Positions 26,519 to 35,940 of a stretch of 64,000 nt of DNA are shown here, piece after piece. The translations under genes and the position numbers were made by a program. The DNA is taken from assembly GCF_001570765.1 (NCBI RefSeq), contig NZ_BCSH01000029.1:1-64000 (forward strand), given 5' to 3'. Origin of the DNA: Nocardiopsis listeri NBRC 13360 (lineage in GTDB: Bacteria; Actinomycetota; Actinomycetes; Streptosporangiales; Streptosporangiaceae). Numbering within the stretch: position 1 is the stretch's first letter; every line of letters starts with the position of its first letter. The notes under the pieces are model-generated. The model made no database searches and was not told where the DNA came from. It saw nothing but the letters and a program-made list of their open reading frames with translations.

Positions 26519-27736
26519 ATGAGCCACGCTCTACCGGTGCCCGACGACGGCGGACACTACGGCCGTTTCGGTGGCCGTTTCGCGCCCGAGTCCCTCATCG
26601 CGGCCCTCGACGAGGTCGAGGCCCAATGGGCCAAGGTCAAGGATGACGCCGACTTCCAGGCCGAACTCGACCACCTGCTCAAGTCCTACGCCGGGCGACC
26701 AAGCCTGCTCACCGAAGCGCGCAACTTCTCCGAGCACGCCGGCGGAGCCCGCATCCTGCTCAAGCGCGAGGACCTCAACCACACCGGCTCGCACAAGATC
26801 AACAACGTGCTCGGCCAGGCCCTGCTCGCCAAGCGCATGGGCAAGACCCGCGTCATCGCCGAGACCGGGGCCGGACAGCACGGCGTGGCCACCGCCACCG
26901 CCTGTGCCCTCCTGGGGCTGGACTGCCGTATCTACATGGGCGAGCAGGACACCGAACGCCAGGCGCTCAACGTCGCCCGTATGAACATGCTCGGTGCCGA
27001 GGTCGTCCCCGTCACCATCGGCAGCCGCACCCTCAAGGACGCCATCAACGAGACGTTCCGCGACTGGGTCGCCAACGTCGACCACACGCACTACCTGTTC
27101 GGCACGGCCGCCGGCCCGCACCCCTTCCCGAAGCTGGTGCGGGACCTGCACTTCGTCGTGGGCGCCGAGGCCCGTGAACAGGTCCTCGAACTCGTCGGGA
27201 GGCTGCCCGACGCCGTCGCCGCCTGCGTGGGCGGCGGATCCAACGCCATCGCGATCTTCGCCGCGTTCGTCCCCGACGAGAACGTCGCCCTGTACGGCTT
27301 CGAGGCCGGGGGAGAGGGCGCCGACACCGACCGGACCGCCGCCTCCATCACAGCGGGCAGCCCCGGTGTCTTCCACGGTGCCCGAACCTTCGTCCTGCAG
27401 GACGAGTACGGCCAGACCCTGCCCAGTCACTCCATCTCCGCCGGACTCGACTATCCGGCGGTGGGCCCCGAACACGCCCACCTGGCCGCCACCGGTCGCG
27501 CCAAGTACGAGCCGGTCACCGACGCCGAGGCCATGGAGGCCTTCCGGCTTCTGTGCCGCACAGAGGGCATCATCCCCGCCATCGAGAGCGCCCACGCCCT
27601 GGCCGGCGCGTTGCGCCTGGGCAGGGAACTGGGCCCCGACTCCGTCATCCTGGTGAACCTCTCCGGGCGCGGGGACAAGGACGTCAACACCGCAGCCGAC
27701 TACTTCGGCCTCGTCGACTCGGAGGGACAGGCATGA
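26519..27736 (+). CDS. trpB: Tryptophan synthase beta chain
   Basis: A 405-aa PLP enzyme that condenses indole with serine. The PLP lysine is in [20 protein letters not shown], the phosphate-binding glycines in [12 protein letters not shown], and the indole/serine site in [19 protein letters not shown]. The N-terminal [14 protein letters not shown] is the usual beginning, and the ATG at 26519 follows CAGGAG. It overlaps trpA by 4 bp. It is of the standard TrpB1 type that partners with TrpA. Expression may be controlled separately from trpC through the leader region just upstream. Confidence 0.97.
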   Translation: MSHALPVPDDGGHYGRFGGRFAPESLIAALDEVEAQWAKVKDDADFQAELDHLLKSYAGRPSLLTEARNFSEHAGGARILLKREDLNHTGSHKINNVLGQALLAKRMGKTRVIAETGAGQHGVATATACALLGLDCRIYMGEQDTERQALNVARMNMLGAEVVPVTIGSRTLKDAINETFRDWVANVDHTHYLFGTAAGPHPFPKLVRDLHFVVGAEAREQVLELVGRLPDAVAACVGGGSNAIAIFAAFVPDENVALYGFEAGGEGADTDRTAASITAGSPGVFHGARTFVLQDEYGQTLPSHSISAGLDYPAVGPEHAHLAATGRAKYEPVTDAEAMEAFRLLCRTEGIIPAIESAHALAGALRLGRELGPDSVILVNLSGRGDKDVNTAADYFGLVDSEGQA

Positions 27737-28548
27737 TGCCGACCACCACACTGCGGAGCAAGCTGGCCCAGGCCCGCGAGGCCGACCGTGCCGCGCTCAT
27801 CGGCTACCTGCCCGCCGGGTTCCCCGATGTGGAGTCCTCCATCCGGGTCGTCCAGGCCATGGTGGAGGGCGGATGCGACGTCGTCGAGGTCGGTCTGCCC
27901 TACTCCGACCCCATGATGGACGGTCCCACCATCCAGCGCGCCGCGGGCCTGGCCCTGGACTCCGGCACCACCACCGACGACGTGTTCCAGGTCGTGGAGG
28001 CCACCGCCGCCACCGGCGCAGCCGCCCTGGTCATGTCCTACTGGAACCCGATCGAACGCTACGGGGTGGAGCGCTTCGCCACCGAACTGGCCAAGGTCGG
28101 GGGGAGCGGGGTCATCACCCCCGACCTCATCCCCGAGGAGGCCGACGAGTGGGTCGCCGCCTCCGACAAGGCCGGGATCGACCGCGTCTTCCTGGTCGCG
28201 CCCTCTTCCTCGGACCGTCGTCTGGCGCTGACCACCGAGGCCTGCGGCGGTTTCGTGTACGCGGCGTCCCTCATGGGCGTCACCGGCACCCGCGCCCAGG
28301 TCTCCGACACCGCCGAGGTCCTGGTCCGCCGTACCCGCGAGGTCACCCGTGACTCGGGACTGCCGATCTGCGTGGGACTGGGAATCTCCAACGGGACCCA
28401 GGCGGCGGAGGTCGCCGCCTACGCGGACGGGGTCATCGTGGGCGCCGGGTTCTGCCAGCGGATCCTGGACGCACCCGATCTGGAGACCGGCCTGGTCGCC
28501 GTCCGCTCCTTCGCCGAGGAACTGGCCGAGGGCGTTCGGTCCCGTTAG
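27733..28548 (+). CDS. trpA: Tryptophan synthase alpha chain
   Basis: A 271-aa barrel that cleaves indole-3-glycerol phosphate to indole and glyceraldehyde 3-phosphate. Catalytic Glu and Asp are present in [48 protein letters not shown] and [17 protein letters not shown] form the phosphate site. The start is ATG 27733, overlapping the trpB stop and served by GGAGGG; the next codon is also ATG. It ends the trp cluster and is followed by a clear U-tailed terminator. trpE, trpG and trpD are not in this window. Confidence 0.96.
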   Translation: MMPTTTLRSKLAQAREADRAALIGYLPAGFPDVESSIRVVQAMVEGGCDVVEVGLPYSDPMMDGPTIQRAAGLALDSGTTTDDVFQVVEATAATGAAALVMSYWNPIERYGVERFATELAKVGGSGVITPDLIPEEADEWVAASDKAGIDRVFLVAPSSSDRRLALTTEACGGFVYAASLMGVTGTRAQVSDTAEVLVRRTREVTRDSGLPICVGLGISNGTQAAEVAAYADGVIVGAGFCQRILDAPDLETGLVAVRSFAEELAEGVRSR

Positions 28549-28589
28549 GCGGGCCCCTCCGAGGTCATCCAGGGACCCACGTCCCGGGT

Positions 28590-28624
28590 GATGGGCCGCA
28601 TCATCACGGTGCGGCCCATCTTTT
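28590..28624 (+). terminator. Terminator of the trp cluster
   Basis: A perfect 11-bp stem (28590-28600 with 28610-28620, 9-nt loop) followed immediately by TTTT. Confidence 0.88.
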
Positions 28625-28895
28625 CCTCGCCTGGTCAAGACCCGGGTTAAGAGAGTGAGAATCGGGTGAGAAGAAGCCACGAAAGCACGTGAACCGGCCC
28701 CATGAGGGCGGATTCGATGGTGAGATGACGGGTGCCCGGAGTGTCCGGGAGTGCCCTTCGGGCACCTGGACCCGGGACCCCTGTGTCACCCGTGAACTAC
28801 AGACAGTAGGATCTGTTCCGACGTGAAGAGCGGCCGGACGCGGAACCCGCGCCAGGCTCGTGGTAGACCGATCCCCTCCCTTCCGAAGGCGCCAG
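28625..28895. other. Upstream region of the MauE/DsbA/lgt block
   Basis: About 270 bp without a gene. A small GTGCCC/GGGCAC hairpin lies at about 28751-28765. TAGGAT at 28807-28812 is a possible -10 with a weak TGTCAC 17 bp upstream. Nothing else was recognised. Confidence 0.35.
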
Positions 28896-29399
28896 ATGAC
28901 GGACACGATCGACGACACCCCGAAGACCCCCACGCGCTGGGAGACCATCCAGCCCTGGGTCGGCCTCGCCTGCCGCCTCGGTCTGGCCGCAGTCCTCATC
29001 ACCGCCGCCGTCACCAAGTACCCGCCGGCCCTGTCGATCCAGGCCGTGGAGGCCTACGACCTCTTCCCGACCGAGGTCGCCCGACTCATCGGCTACACCC
29101 TTCCGCTCTTCGAACTCGCCCTGGCACTGCTGCTCCTGCTCGGCCTGGCCACCCGCTACGCCGGGGCGATCGGCGCGATCCTCATGGTCGCCTTCATCGC
29201 CGGGATCGTCTCCGCCATGGTCAGGGGCCTGTCCATCGACTGCGGTTGCTTCGGCGGTGGCGGCCAGGTCGACCCGGGGGAGACCACCTACGGGCTCTCC
29301 ATCGCCCGCGACATCGCCTTCGGCGCCATGGGGGCCTTCATCGCGATCTGGCCCCGTTCACCCTTCGCCCTCGACCGCGTCCTCGGCCTGTACCGGTGA
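28896..29399 (+). CDS. MauE/DoxX-type redox membrane protein
   Basis: A 167-aa membrane protein with four helices (about residues 21-40, 62-85, 88-108 and 135-155). Between helices three and four lies DCGCFGGGG, a Cys-x-Cys pair at about 116 and 118, typical for MauE/DoxX-family proteins that pass electrons to periplasmic thiol-disulfide proteins. The ATG at 28896 follows GAAGGC; an in-frame GTG 36 nt upstream is less likely. It lies 57 bp upstream of a DsbA-like gene, and the two probably act as membrane and soluble parts of one relay, possibly like VKOR/DsbA pairs. The direction of electron flow is not known. Confidence 0.82.
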   Translation: MTDTIDDTPKTPTRWETIQPWVGLACRLGLAAVLITAAVTKYPPALSIQAVEAYDLFPTEVARLIGYTLPLFELALALLLLLGLATRYAGAIGAILMVAFIAGIVSAMVRGLSIDCGCFGGGGQVDPGETTYGLSIARDIAFGAMGAFIAIWPRSPFALDRVLGLYR

Positions 29400-29456
29400 C
29401 CCCGACGAGCACCGAGACGACGATCGACCACCCGAAAGTCAGAAACAGAGGAAAGC

Positions 29457-30434
29457 ATGGGGAGTGAAGCGCGCAAGCGCTCCCGCGAGAAGCTCAAGGA
29501 ACAGCGGGAGAAGGAGAAGCGGGCCGCCCGACGCAAGAAGAACCTCCTCGTCGTCGGTATCGCCGCCGCCGTGGTCCTGCTCATCGTGGGGATCGGCTAC
29601 GCCGTCATGACCTCGGGTGAGGACGAGGGCTACGACGGTGAACTGGCGGCCCAGGTCCTCCAAGAGGACGGCAGCGTCGTCATGGCCGACGAGGGCGTCT
29701 CCGCGCCCGTGGTCGAGGTGTACGCCGACTACCAGTGCCCCGCCTGCCGCCAGTTCGAGCTCCTCAACGGCGACCTCCTCAAGGCACGCGCCGCGAGCGG
29801 CGAGGCCATCGTCCAGTTCCGGCCGGTCAGCATCTTCGCCCAGCAGCCGACACCCATCAGCGGAAACTCGCTGCGCGGCGGCGCCGCCGCACGGGCCGCC
29901 GCCGACCACGGAGTCTTCGTCGAGTACAACGACCTGCTCTTCGAGAACCAGCCGGCCGAGGGCCGCGAGGGCTTCACCGTCGACGAACTCAAGGAATGGT
30001 TCCGCCAGACCGACGCCGACGAGGCCCAGGCGAGCGAGTTCGACGAACGCGTCGACGCCGAGGCCGAGGTCGTCACCGAATTCACCGAGGAGTTCCTGCC
30101 GGCCCTGACCGCGGACGCCACCGAACAGATCGGTGAGGAGACCCTCGGCACCATGGTCCTGACCGACCTGCTCGCCTGGGGAGCCGACAACGGACACGAC
30201 CCCGCCTTCCTCGACGGGACGTACACGGGCGAGATCATCGACGCCACCGGAACGGCCTACACTCGCTACAGCGGAGACAACATGTTCCGCGGCACCCCCG
30301 CCGTCTACATCAATGGCGAGTTGCTCGACAACAACTCCGCCATGACGGCACGCGGTCTGTCCGAGGCGATCGCCTCCGCCGGCGCGGGCGAAGTCGAGAC
30401 CGAGCCGGCGGCCGACGGGGGTGACGCGGAGTAG
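29457..30434 (+). CDS. Membrane-anchored DsbA-family thiol-disulfide protein
   Basis: A 325-aa protein: a highly basic N-terminus of about 28 residues, one membrane helix (residues 29-50, NLLVVGIAAAVVLLIVGIGY), then an extracytoplasmic thioredoxin fold. The active site is YADYQCPACRQFE with Cys94 and Cys97, and the cis-Pro loop is FRGTPAVYINGEL near residue 285. The helical insertion between them is of DsbA type. The ATG at 29457 has a GAGGAAA site. It follows the MauE/DoxX gene and overlaps or closely precedes lgt. It probably oxidises or isomerises disulfides in exported proteins, and the two Cys-pair proteins encoded just downstream are natural candidates as clients (inference). Confidence 0.88.
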   Translation: MGSEARKRSREKLKEQREKEKRAARRKKNLLVVGIAAAVVLLIVGIGYAVMTSGEDEGYDGELAAQVLQEDGSVVMADEGVSAPVVEVYADYQCPACRQFELLNGDLLKARAASGEAIVQFRPVSIFAQQPTPISGNSLRGGAAARAAADHGVFVEYNDLLFENQPAEGREGFTVDELKEWFRQTDADEAQASEFDERVDAEAEVVTEFTEEFLPALTADATEQIGEETLGTMVLTDLLAWGADNGHDPAFLDGTYTGEIIDATGTAYTRYSGDNMFRGTPAVYINGELLDNNSAMTARGLSEAIASAGAGEVETEPAADGGDAE

Positions 30435-30483
30435 AACCCCTGAACAGACTCCCCGCACGCGGGGCGGATCCGAGAGCAGAGCA

Positions 30484-31599
30484 GTGACATTGTCGTCGAC
30501 GGCTTCGGAGGGCGCGGTCGAGTACGGCCGCGCCCTCGCGGCCATTCCCAGCCCCCAGATCAACTCGATCCCGATCGGGCCCCTGGAGATCCACTTCTAC
30601 GCCCTGTGCATCCTCGCCGGTGTCATCGTCGCCGTCTTTTGGAGCGAGCGCCGCTGGAAGGCCATGGGCGGTGAGCCCGGCACCATCATGGACATGGCGG
30701 TCTGGGCGGTCGTCCTCGGGCTCATCGGTGGCCGTCTCTACCACGTGATCAGCGACGCGCAGCTGTACTTCGGCCCGGGCAAGGAACCCATCCGAGCCTT
30801 CTTCATCTGGGAGGGCGGACTCGGTATCTGGGGAGCCGTTCCCCTCGGCGCGGTCGGTGTGTGGCTGGTCGCCCGCAAGCGCGGACTGTCGATGTCCAAG
30901 CTCGCCTTCGCCATCGCCCCCACCATCCCCCTCGCCCAGGCCATCGGTCGCTGGGGCAACTACTTCAACCAGGAGCTGTTCGGTCGCCCCACCGACCTGC
31001 CTTGGGCCGTGGAGATCAACCTCACCCCCGAGGGTTACCTGCGCGCCGGCATGGAACCCGGTGTGACCACCTACCACCCCACCTTCCTGTACGAATCCCT
31101 GTGGTGCCTGGGCCTGGCCGTCCTCTTGGCCTACCTGGGCCGACGCTTCGAGAGCTCCCTCCAGGGAGGGCGTCTGTTCGCCCTCTACGTGATGGGCTAC
31201 TGCGTGGGCCGCTTCTGGATCGAGTACCTGCGTGTGGACCCGGCCAACGACTTCTTCGGTCTGCGCCTGAACAACTGGACCTCCATCGTCGTGTTCCTGG
31301 GAGCCCTGGCCTTCTTCGCGTGGGCCGGCACCCGTCTCGACCGCTTCTCCACCGCCGTGGTCCCCCACGGCCAGGACGCCGGTACCCAGGTCTTCGGTGA
31401 CACCGGTGCCAGGGCCGAGGAAGAGGGCACCGTCTACAGCGCGGTCGACACCGAGGGATCGGCGTTCGACCAGGACAGTGGCGTGTCCAACGAAGCCGGT
31501 ACGGAATACCACCCGAGCCCTGAGCGATCTAGTAGCGAGGGCTCGACGGAGGACGACGCCAAGGGCGCGGGAGACGACTCCGGGTCGAAGCCCGAGTAA
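30484..31599 (+). CDS. lgt: Prolipoprotein diacylglyceryl transferase
   Basis: A 371-aa membrane enzyme that transfers diacylglyceryl from phosphatidylglycerol to the lipobox Cys of lipoproteins. Hallmarks are GLIGGRLYHVISD, GGLGIWGAVPLGAVGVWLVA, the signature IGRWGNYFNQELFGRPTDLPW, and HPTFLYESLWCLGL; seven helices can be traced up to residue about 285. A tail of about 85 residues rich in Glu, Ser and Gly follows, as often in actinomycetes. GTG 30484 is chosen (GAGAG upstream); an in-frame GTG at 30421 would overlap the DsbA-like gene. Local clients include both LivK proteins and the beta-lactamase, all of which have lipoboxes. Confidence 0.95.
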   Translation: MTLSSTASEGAVEYGRALAAIPSPQINSIPIGPLEIHFYALCILAGVIVAVFWSERRWKAMGGEPGTIMDMAVWAVVLGLIGGRLYHVISDAQLYFGPGKEPIRAFFIWEGGLGIWGAVPLGAVGVWLVARKRGLSMSKLAFAIAPTIPLAQAIGRWGNYFNQELFGRPTDLPWAVEINLTPEGYLRAGMEPGVTTYHPTFLYESLWCLGLAVLLAYLGRRFESSLQGGRLFALYVMGYCVGRFWIEYLRVDPANDFFGLRLNNWTSIVVFLGALAFFAWAGTRLDRFSTAVVPHGQDAGTQVFGDTGARAEEEGTVYSAVDTEGSAFDQDSGVSNEAGTEYHPSPERSSSEGSTEDDAKGAGDDSGSKPE

Positions 31600-31701
31600 C
31601 GCGGGACGCCTGATTTCGGGGCCGCGGCCCGTGGCCGCAGGCGCCGCGGGCCATTTCCGCACCAGTCGAGCAGACCACGGGTTGATGATTTGAGAAAGAC
31701 C

Positions 31702-32889
31702 GTGAGCAGAGCCGAGTCCGGTTTCGGACGCAAGAAGCGGCGTGGCGGTTCCCGTCGCGCCGCCGGCACCCACGCCGAAGAGCACTCCGACTACGGGCGT
31801 GACGAAGACCTGTACGACCAGGGTTACGACCCGGAGGAGGACTTCTCCGCCGAGTACGGACACGCCCAGGACCGGTCGGGTGACCAGGACTCCTACGAGG
31901 AGTACGACTACGACGACACCGGATACGACGACACCGACTACGACGACCGCGGCGGGGACGATCCCCGGGCCGGCGAAGCGGTGGGCGGTCGTCGAGGGGG
32001 ACGACGCAAGGGCAAGGAGAAGCGTGGCGTGGGCCGCGTCTCCGCCTTCTCCGCGTCCGCGATCAAGAAGGTCTCGGTCCTGGGGGACCGGCCCAACCAG
32101 ATCGTTTACACCCTGGCCGAACAGAGCAAGCGCAAGCGCGGCACCGCCGTGCTGGGCGTGCTCTTGGGCGCCTTCAGCATCGCCTTGGTCGCACTCCTGG
32201 CGGTGCTGGCCTACCAGCTCTTCAGCGGGGCCGGCGGATCCAGCGGAGGCGATCAGAGCGTGGTCGCCCCGCCCGATGGCCACAGCACCCTGACCCCGGA
32301 GCAGTACCGCTTCCAGGAGAACGACCCGGAGGTGTTCGGTCCCATCGACGAACGTCCCGCCGAGGCCGAGCCCATGACGGAGGACGCGGTCTTCGGTTCC
32401 GTGGGTGAACTGGAACTGGGGGACATGCAGCTGGAGCTGCGCGACTCCGCCGTCACCGACTCCTGCACCTCCATGGTGTGGGGCGAGGAGCTCGGACAGA
32501 GCCTGATCGACGGTGACTGCGTCAACGCGGCCTCCGGTGTCTACACCGACTCCGACAACGAGTACGTCGCCCAGGTGACGCTGTTCGACCTGGCCGACAG
32601 CGAGGCCGCCACCGACACCGCGGCGGCCCTGGACCCGACCAACTCCGAGACCGACATCGGCTTCCTGCTGAGCCAGACCGGTGAGGACGTCGAAGGGTTG
32701 CAGGAGGGCTACAGTCAGGCCAGCACCCAGGTCATGGGCCACTACCTGGCCGTGTTCTGGACGGCCAAGACCGACGGCTCCGAACCCGGAGACGACTCGG
32801 ACCTGGCGACCCTGGACGTGGCCTCCATGAGCGCGTTCTCCTTCGTCTACGACGAGGTCGTCGCCTACCGGGGCGACGAGGGCGAGTAG
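31702..32889 (+). CDS. Membrane-anchored acidic protein with conserved Cys pair (paralogue 1)
   Basis: A 395-aa protein of unknown function. The N-terminal 110 residues are charged and disordered with Asp/Tyr repeats (YDYDDTGYDDTDYDD), then a basic stretch, then one membrane helix (about residues 148-172, VLLGAFSIALVALLAVLAYQ). The outer part contains SCTSMVWGEELGQSL and DGDCVNAASGVY, a Cys pair 25 residues apart, then VTLFDLADSEAAT and GHYLAVFWTA. The same pattern recurs in the next gene. The start is uncertain: GTG 31702 (GAGAAAG upstream) or TTG 31690. It follows lgt by about 100 bp. No known family was recognised; it may be a client of the nearby DsbA-like protein. Confidence 0.75.
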   Translation: MSRAESGFGRKKRRGGSRRAAGTHAEEHSDYGRDEDLYDQGYDPEEDFSAEYGHAQDRSGDQDSYEEYDYDDTGYDDTDYDDRGGDDPRAGEAVGGRRGGRRKGKEKRGVGRVSAFSASAIKKVSVLGDRPNQIVYTLAEQSKRKRGTAVLGVLLGAFSIALVALLAVLAYQLFSGAGGSSGGDQSVVAPPDGHSTLTPEQYRFQENDPEVFGPIDERPAEAEPMTEDAVFGSVGELELGDMQLELRDSAVTDSCTSMVWGEELGQSLIDGDCVNAASGVYTDSDNEYVAQVTLFDLADSEAATDTAAALDPTNSETDIGFLLSQTGEDVEGLQEGYSQASTQVMGHYLAVFWTAKTDGSEPGDDSDLATLDVASMSAFSFVYDEVVAYRGDEGE

Positions 32890-33014
32890 CGCGAGCCGAA
32901 CCTCGGCCCTGTCCGGCCCTGTCGGACGTCCCGATAGGATCTCGGACAGATCGACCCGCCCGCCGGGGTCGTGTCCGAGGTGGAAGCTCCCTCCCCTCGT
33001 AACTCGAGCGCAAG

Positions 33015-33043
33015 CGGGCCGGTCACCACAGGTGACCGGCCCG
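33015..33043 (+). terminator. Strong hairpin between the two Cys-pair paralogues
   Basis: A perfect 13-bp stem (33015-33027 with 33031-33043) with a 3-nt loop. It ends only 22 nt before the GTG of the second paralogue, so it could terminate the first gene or act in the leader of the second. No U-run is present. Confidence 0.5.
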
Positions 33044-33065
33044 AACCCACGGAAAGGTCCTTTGG

Positions 33066-34088
33066 GTGTCCTCTTCTGAACCCTCGACGCCTGGCAGGCC
33101 GGGTCGCCGGAGGAAGAACAACGAACCCGACGAACAGCAGACCCCCGCCCCCTCCCAGGAGGGCGGTCGCCGACGAAGCGGTGGACGACGCAAGAAAGAG
33201 CCCCGACGCTTCGGTCGGACGTTGGTCGTCCTCGTCGGGACGCTGGTCGTCGCCCTCGTCGCCTTGGGCGTGGTCCTGTTCTTCCAGCTGTCGGGGGACG
33301 AGGGGAGCGAAGCGGCCGCCCCGCAGACCCGTCCGGCCGACTACAAGGTCCGCGACGCCGGGAACATGAACGAAGTCCTGGCCTCCCGTGAGATCGACGG
33401 TCGTGTCCTCAACGAGGGCGAGCTGTTCGAACGCCGCAACGCCGAGATCTCCAGCCAGAGCATCGACTTCACCCTGGAGGAGTCGGAGCTGACCGACGAC
33501 TGCTCCAGCACGGTGTGGGGCGAGCAGGCCACCCAGGCCCTCGCCGACGCCGAATGCAGCCAGGCCGGACGTGCCGCCTACCTCTCCGACAACTACTTCG
33601 GTGTGGCCACCGTGTTCAACCTGGCCGACGTCGAGGGCAGCCGTGCGGTGGCCGAGGCCCTGAACCTGCCCGAGCCCGAGGGAGGCGAGCCCGAGGAGGA
33701 GATCGTCGATCCCGGGTTCGTGCTGCCGCCCTCCGGCGCCGAGCCCTTCGATCGTCTCGGCTCGGGCTACAGCGCCGCCGACGCCATCGTCAGCGGCCAC
33801 TACCTGGTCGTGGTCTGGGTCCAACCCACCGACTCCGACTCGGTCGACGAACGCGTCACCCTGTCCACCCCGCTGGTGGCCCTGGCCAACTTCCGTGACC
33901 CGCTCTTCCGTCGCATGATCGAGTACGACGACGATGAGAGTACGGGAACCGAGGGCACCGAAGGCACCGAGGAGACCGGGGGCGAGCCCGGTACCGAACC
34001 CGGCACCGAAGAGGTCCCCGGCGAGGTCCCCGGTCAGCAGGAGGGACTGCCCGGCGAGGCCGAGGTCCCGGCGGTGCCCGGGCAGTAG
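33066..34088 (+). CDS. Membrane-anchored protein with conserved Cys pair (paralogue 2)
   Basis: A 340-aa paralogue of the upstream gene. A basic, disordered N-terminus (about 48 residues) leads into one membrane helix (about 51-73, TLVVLVGTLVVALVALGVVL). The outer domain carries DCSSTVWGEQATQAL and DAECSQAGRAAYLSDNYFGV, matching the Cys pair and the V-W-G-E motif of paralogue 1, followed by VFNLADVEGSRAV and GHYLVVVWVQ. The C-terminal 55 residues are Glu/Gly/Pro/Thr repeats (GTEGTEGTEETGG). GTG 33066 is supported by GGAAAGG 7 nt upstream. It is the last gene of the envelope block, closed by a bidirectional terminator. Function unknown; tandem duplication is evident from shared order and spacing of motifs. 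Confidence 0.78.
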   Translation: MSSSEPSTPGRPGRRRKNNEPDEQQTPAPSQEGGRRRSGGRRKKEPRRFGRTLVVLVGTLVVALVALGVVLFFQLSGDEGSEAAAPQTRPADYKVRDAGNMNEVLASREIDGRVLNEGELFERRNAEISSQSIDFTLEESELTDDCSSTVWGEQATQALADAECSQAGRAAYLSDNYFGVATVFNLADVEGSRAVAEALNLPEPEGGEPEEEIVDPGFVLPPSGAEPFDRLGSGYSAADAIVSGHYLVVVWVQPTDSDSVDERVTLSTPLVALANFRDPLFRRMIEYDDDESTGTEGTEGTEETGGEPGTEPGTEEVPGEVPGQQEGLPGEAEVPAVPGQ

Positions 34089-34115
34089 AACCGGGGCGAC
34101 ACCCACCGAACGTGC

Positions 34116-34152
34116 GGCGGGCCCACGGAGAGTCGTTCTCCGTGGGCCCGCC
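34116..34152. terminator. Bidirectional terminator between convergent genes
   Basis: A perfect 16-bp stem (34116-34131 with 34137-34152, 5-nt loop) lies between the ends of the Cys-pair paralogue and the BpsA-like gene. Confidence 0.85.
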
Positions 34153-34173
34153 GTCTTGCTCGGGAGGAGGCCG

Positions 34174-35940
34174 TCAGCCGGCCCTGACCTCCTCCACCCT
34201 GGCCAACAGTTCGGAGGCCAGGATCCGCAGATCCGGGAACCGGTGCTCGGGCAGGTCCAGCAGGGTGTGCCCGGGCAACCACGCCGGGGCCGAGGCCACC
34301 GCCTGCCGGGCCGTGCGCTTGTTCACCGGCCGCCCGCCCCAAGCCGTCACCTCCATCAGGCCGGTCCGCAGCGTCGTGGTGAGCGACCCGTGCGCACGCC
34401 CCTGGACGTGGGCCAACAACCGGCCCGAACTCCCACCCGGTTCGGGGTCGCGCTCCAACCGGATCGCCGTCAGGTCCGAGGCACCGAATCCGCGCAGGAA
34501 CCGCACCCGCATCCCCGGCTCCACCATCGACCGGAACGCCTTCTGCCCGGCCTCGTCGCGCACCCACTTGGACGACGACGGCACCAGGACGTAGGCGTTG
34601 TCCGCGGTCGTGGCCAACGCCACCCGCGCCGCGATCCGGTCCCAACCACCGGTCAGGTCGATCACCGCGCACGGGCCCACCGCGGTGGGAGAGTCCATCC
34701 AGGTGGACAGACGTACCCGGACCTCCTTGCACACCTCACGGGGCCAGTCGCCCACCAACGCCGGAGAGCCCTGCTCCTCGTGGCGCCGCCCGGCGCCGTC
34801 CTCGGTGACCCGATCCAGCACCGCTCGGGCCCGCTCCACGTCCGCTCCGCCCCGTACCTCCTTGGCGTTGACGCCCTGGCTGTACACCCGGGCGCTTTCA
34901 CCGGTGGGGGAGGGCAACGTCTTCGACAACGGTCGGAGTACGTACAGGTCGCTGGCGGCACCGATCGACTCCCCGCCCAGGTAACGATTGAAGTCCGGCA
35001 ACACCGCCTCCATGAGCAACCCCATCCGCACCAACCGTGTCTGGACGGCGGCCGCCAGCTTCGGTGTGGTCTCACTGGCTCCGTAGGCCACCAACACCCG
35101 GGCCTTGCGCGGGTCCGCCAGCCCCTCCACTCCACGGCGCACGAACAACTCCACGCCGTCCGGGGTGTAGGGCGGGTCGGTGAAGACCACGTCGGCGCGC
35201 TCGCGCAACCTCTCGGGTAGCCCCAACCGCAGATCGGCGCTGTGCGTGCGGATGGTCACGCCCAGACGCTCGGCCACCGTGTCGATGTGCTCCAGGACCC
35301 GCTCGTCCAGGTCCACGACCTCCACCTTCGCCCCGGGCAGCACCAACGCCAAAGCCAGTGACGTCAGATCGTGGTCGCCCACGCACAACAGGGTGCGCCG
35401 GGTCAGGTCGAAACGGGTGCTCAGGAACAGGGCACGGCGCAGGGCCGTCTCCGCCGTCGCCGCCACGTGGTCCAGGTCCAGGTCGGAGGCCGGCCCCTCG
35501 GCCACCGCCCGCACCAGCTCCGCGGCGGCCCGCGGGTGATCGGGCAACATGTGCGCCACCGGGTCGGCGGGCATCGGCGCGGTCGCACCCTGGTAGTGGG
35601 AAGGGCGCAGCAGACGATAGCGGTCGCCGTCCCTGGCCACCTCGTCGGCGTCGTCGAGGACCCGCAGTAGCGAACGCACCACGGAGTGGGCGATGCCGCC
35701 GGCTCGCACCAGGTCGTTGGCGCTCCACCAACGACCGTCGGAGAGCAGCGCCAGGATGAGGCGCGGGCGCGGGGCGTCGATCCCGTACTCGGTGAGGAAC
35801 GTCTCCGCTGCTTCGGGCAAGGGAGGGCCCGAACCGGGGTCGGGCGCCGCCAGGCCATCCTGGACCGGGCTACCCGGTGCGCGTTCGGGGTCGATTGAGG
35901 TCCCGGAATCCGGGCCGGGGGAAGTCGGGTGTCCTGCCAT
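34174..35940 (-). CDS. BpsA-family (branched-chain polyamine synthase-like) protein
   Basis: A 588-aa protein with a winged-helix N-terminal part (about residues 60-125, GRWWSANDLVRAGGIAHSVV) and a Rossmann aminopropyltransferase-like domain: LLCVGDHDLTSLALAL, KVEVVDLDERVLEHID and ADVVFTDPPYTPDGVELFV. These match the BpsA family that adds aminopropyl groups to spermidine to make branched polyamines in thermophiles. The acidic GDDDL motif of characterised BpsA reads GDHDL here, so the middle Asp is His. The C-terminal half is a further domain of about 230 residues not typical of archaeal BpsA (VIDLTGGWDRIAARVALATT). ATG 35940 has a GAGGA site 8 nt upstream. The real product may differ from branched polyamines. 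Confidence 0.75.
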   Translation of the reverse strand: MAGHPTSPGPDSGTSIDPERAPGSPVQDGLAAPDPGSGPPLPEAAETFLTEYGIDAPRPRLILALLSDGRWWSANDLVRAGGIAHSVVRSLLRVLDDADEVARDGDRYRLLRPSHYQGATAPMPADPVAHMLPDHPRAAAELVRAVAEGPASDLDLDHVAATAETALRRALFLSTRFDLTRRTLLCVGDHDLTSLALALVLPGAKVEVVDLDERVLEHIDTVAERLGVTIRTHSADLRLGLPERLRERADVVFTDPPYTPDGVELFVRRGVEGLADPRKARVLVAYGASETTPKLAAAVQTRLVRMGLLMEAVLPDFNRYLGGESIGAASDLYVLRPLSKTLPSPTGESARVYSQGVNAKEVRGGADVERARAVLDRVTEDGAGRRHEEQGSPALVGDWPREVCKEVRVRLSTWMDSPTAVGPCAVIDLTGGWDRIAARVALATTADNAYVLVPSSSKWVRDEAGQKAFRSMVEPGMRVRFLRGFGASDLTAIRLERDPEPGGSSGRLLAHVQGRAHGSLTTTLRTGLMEVTAWGGRPVNKRTARQAVASAPAWLPGHTLLDLPEHRFPDLRILASELLARVEEVRAG

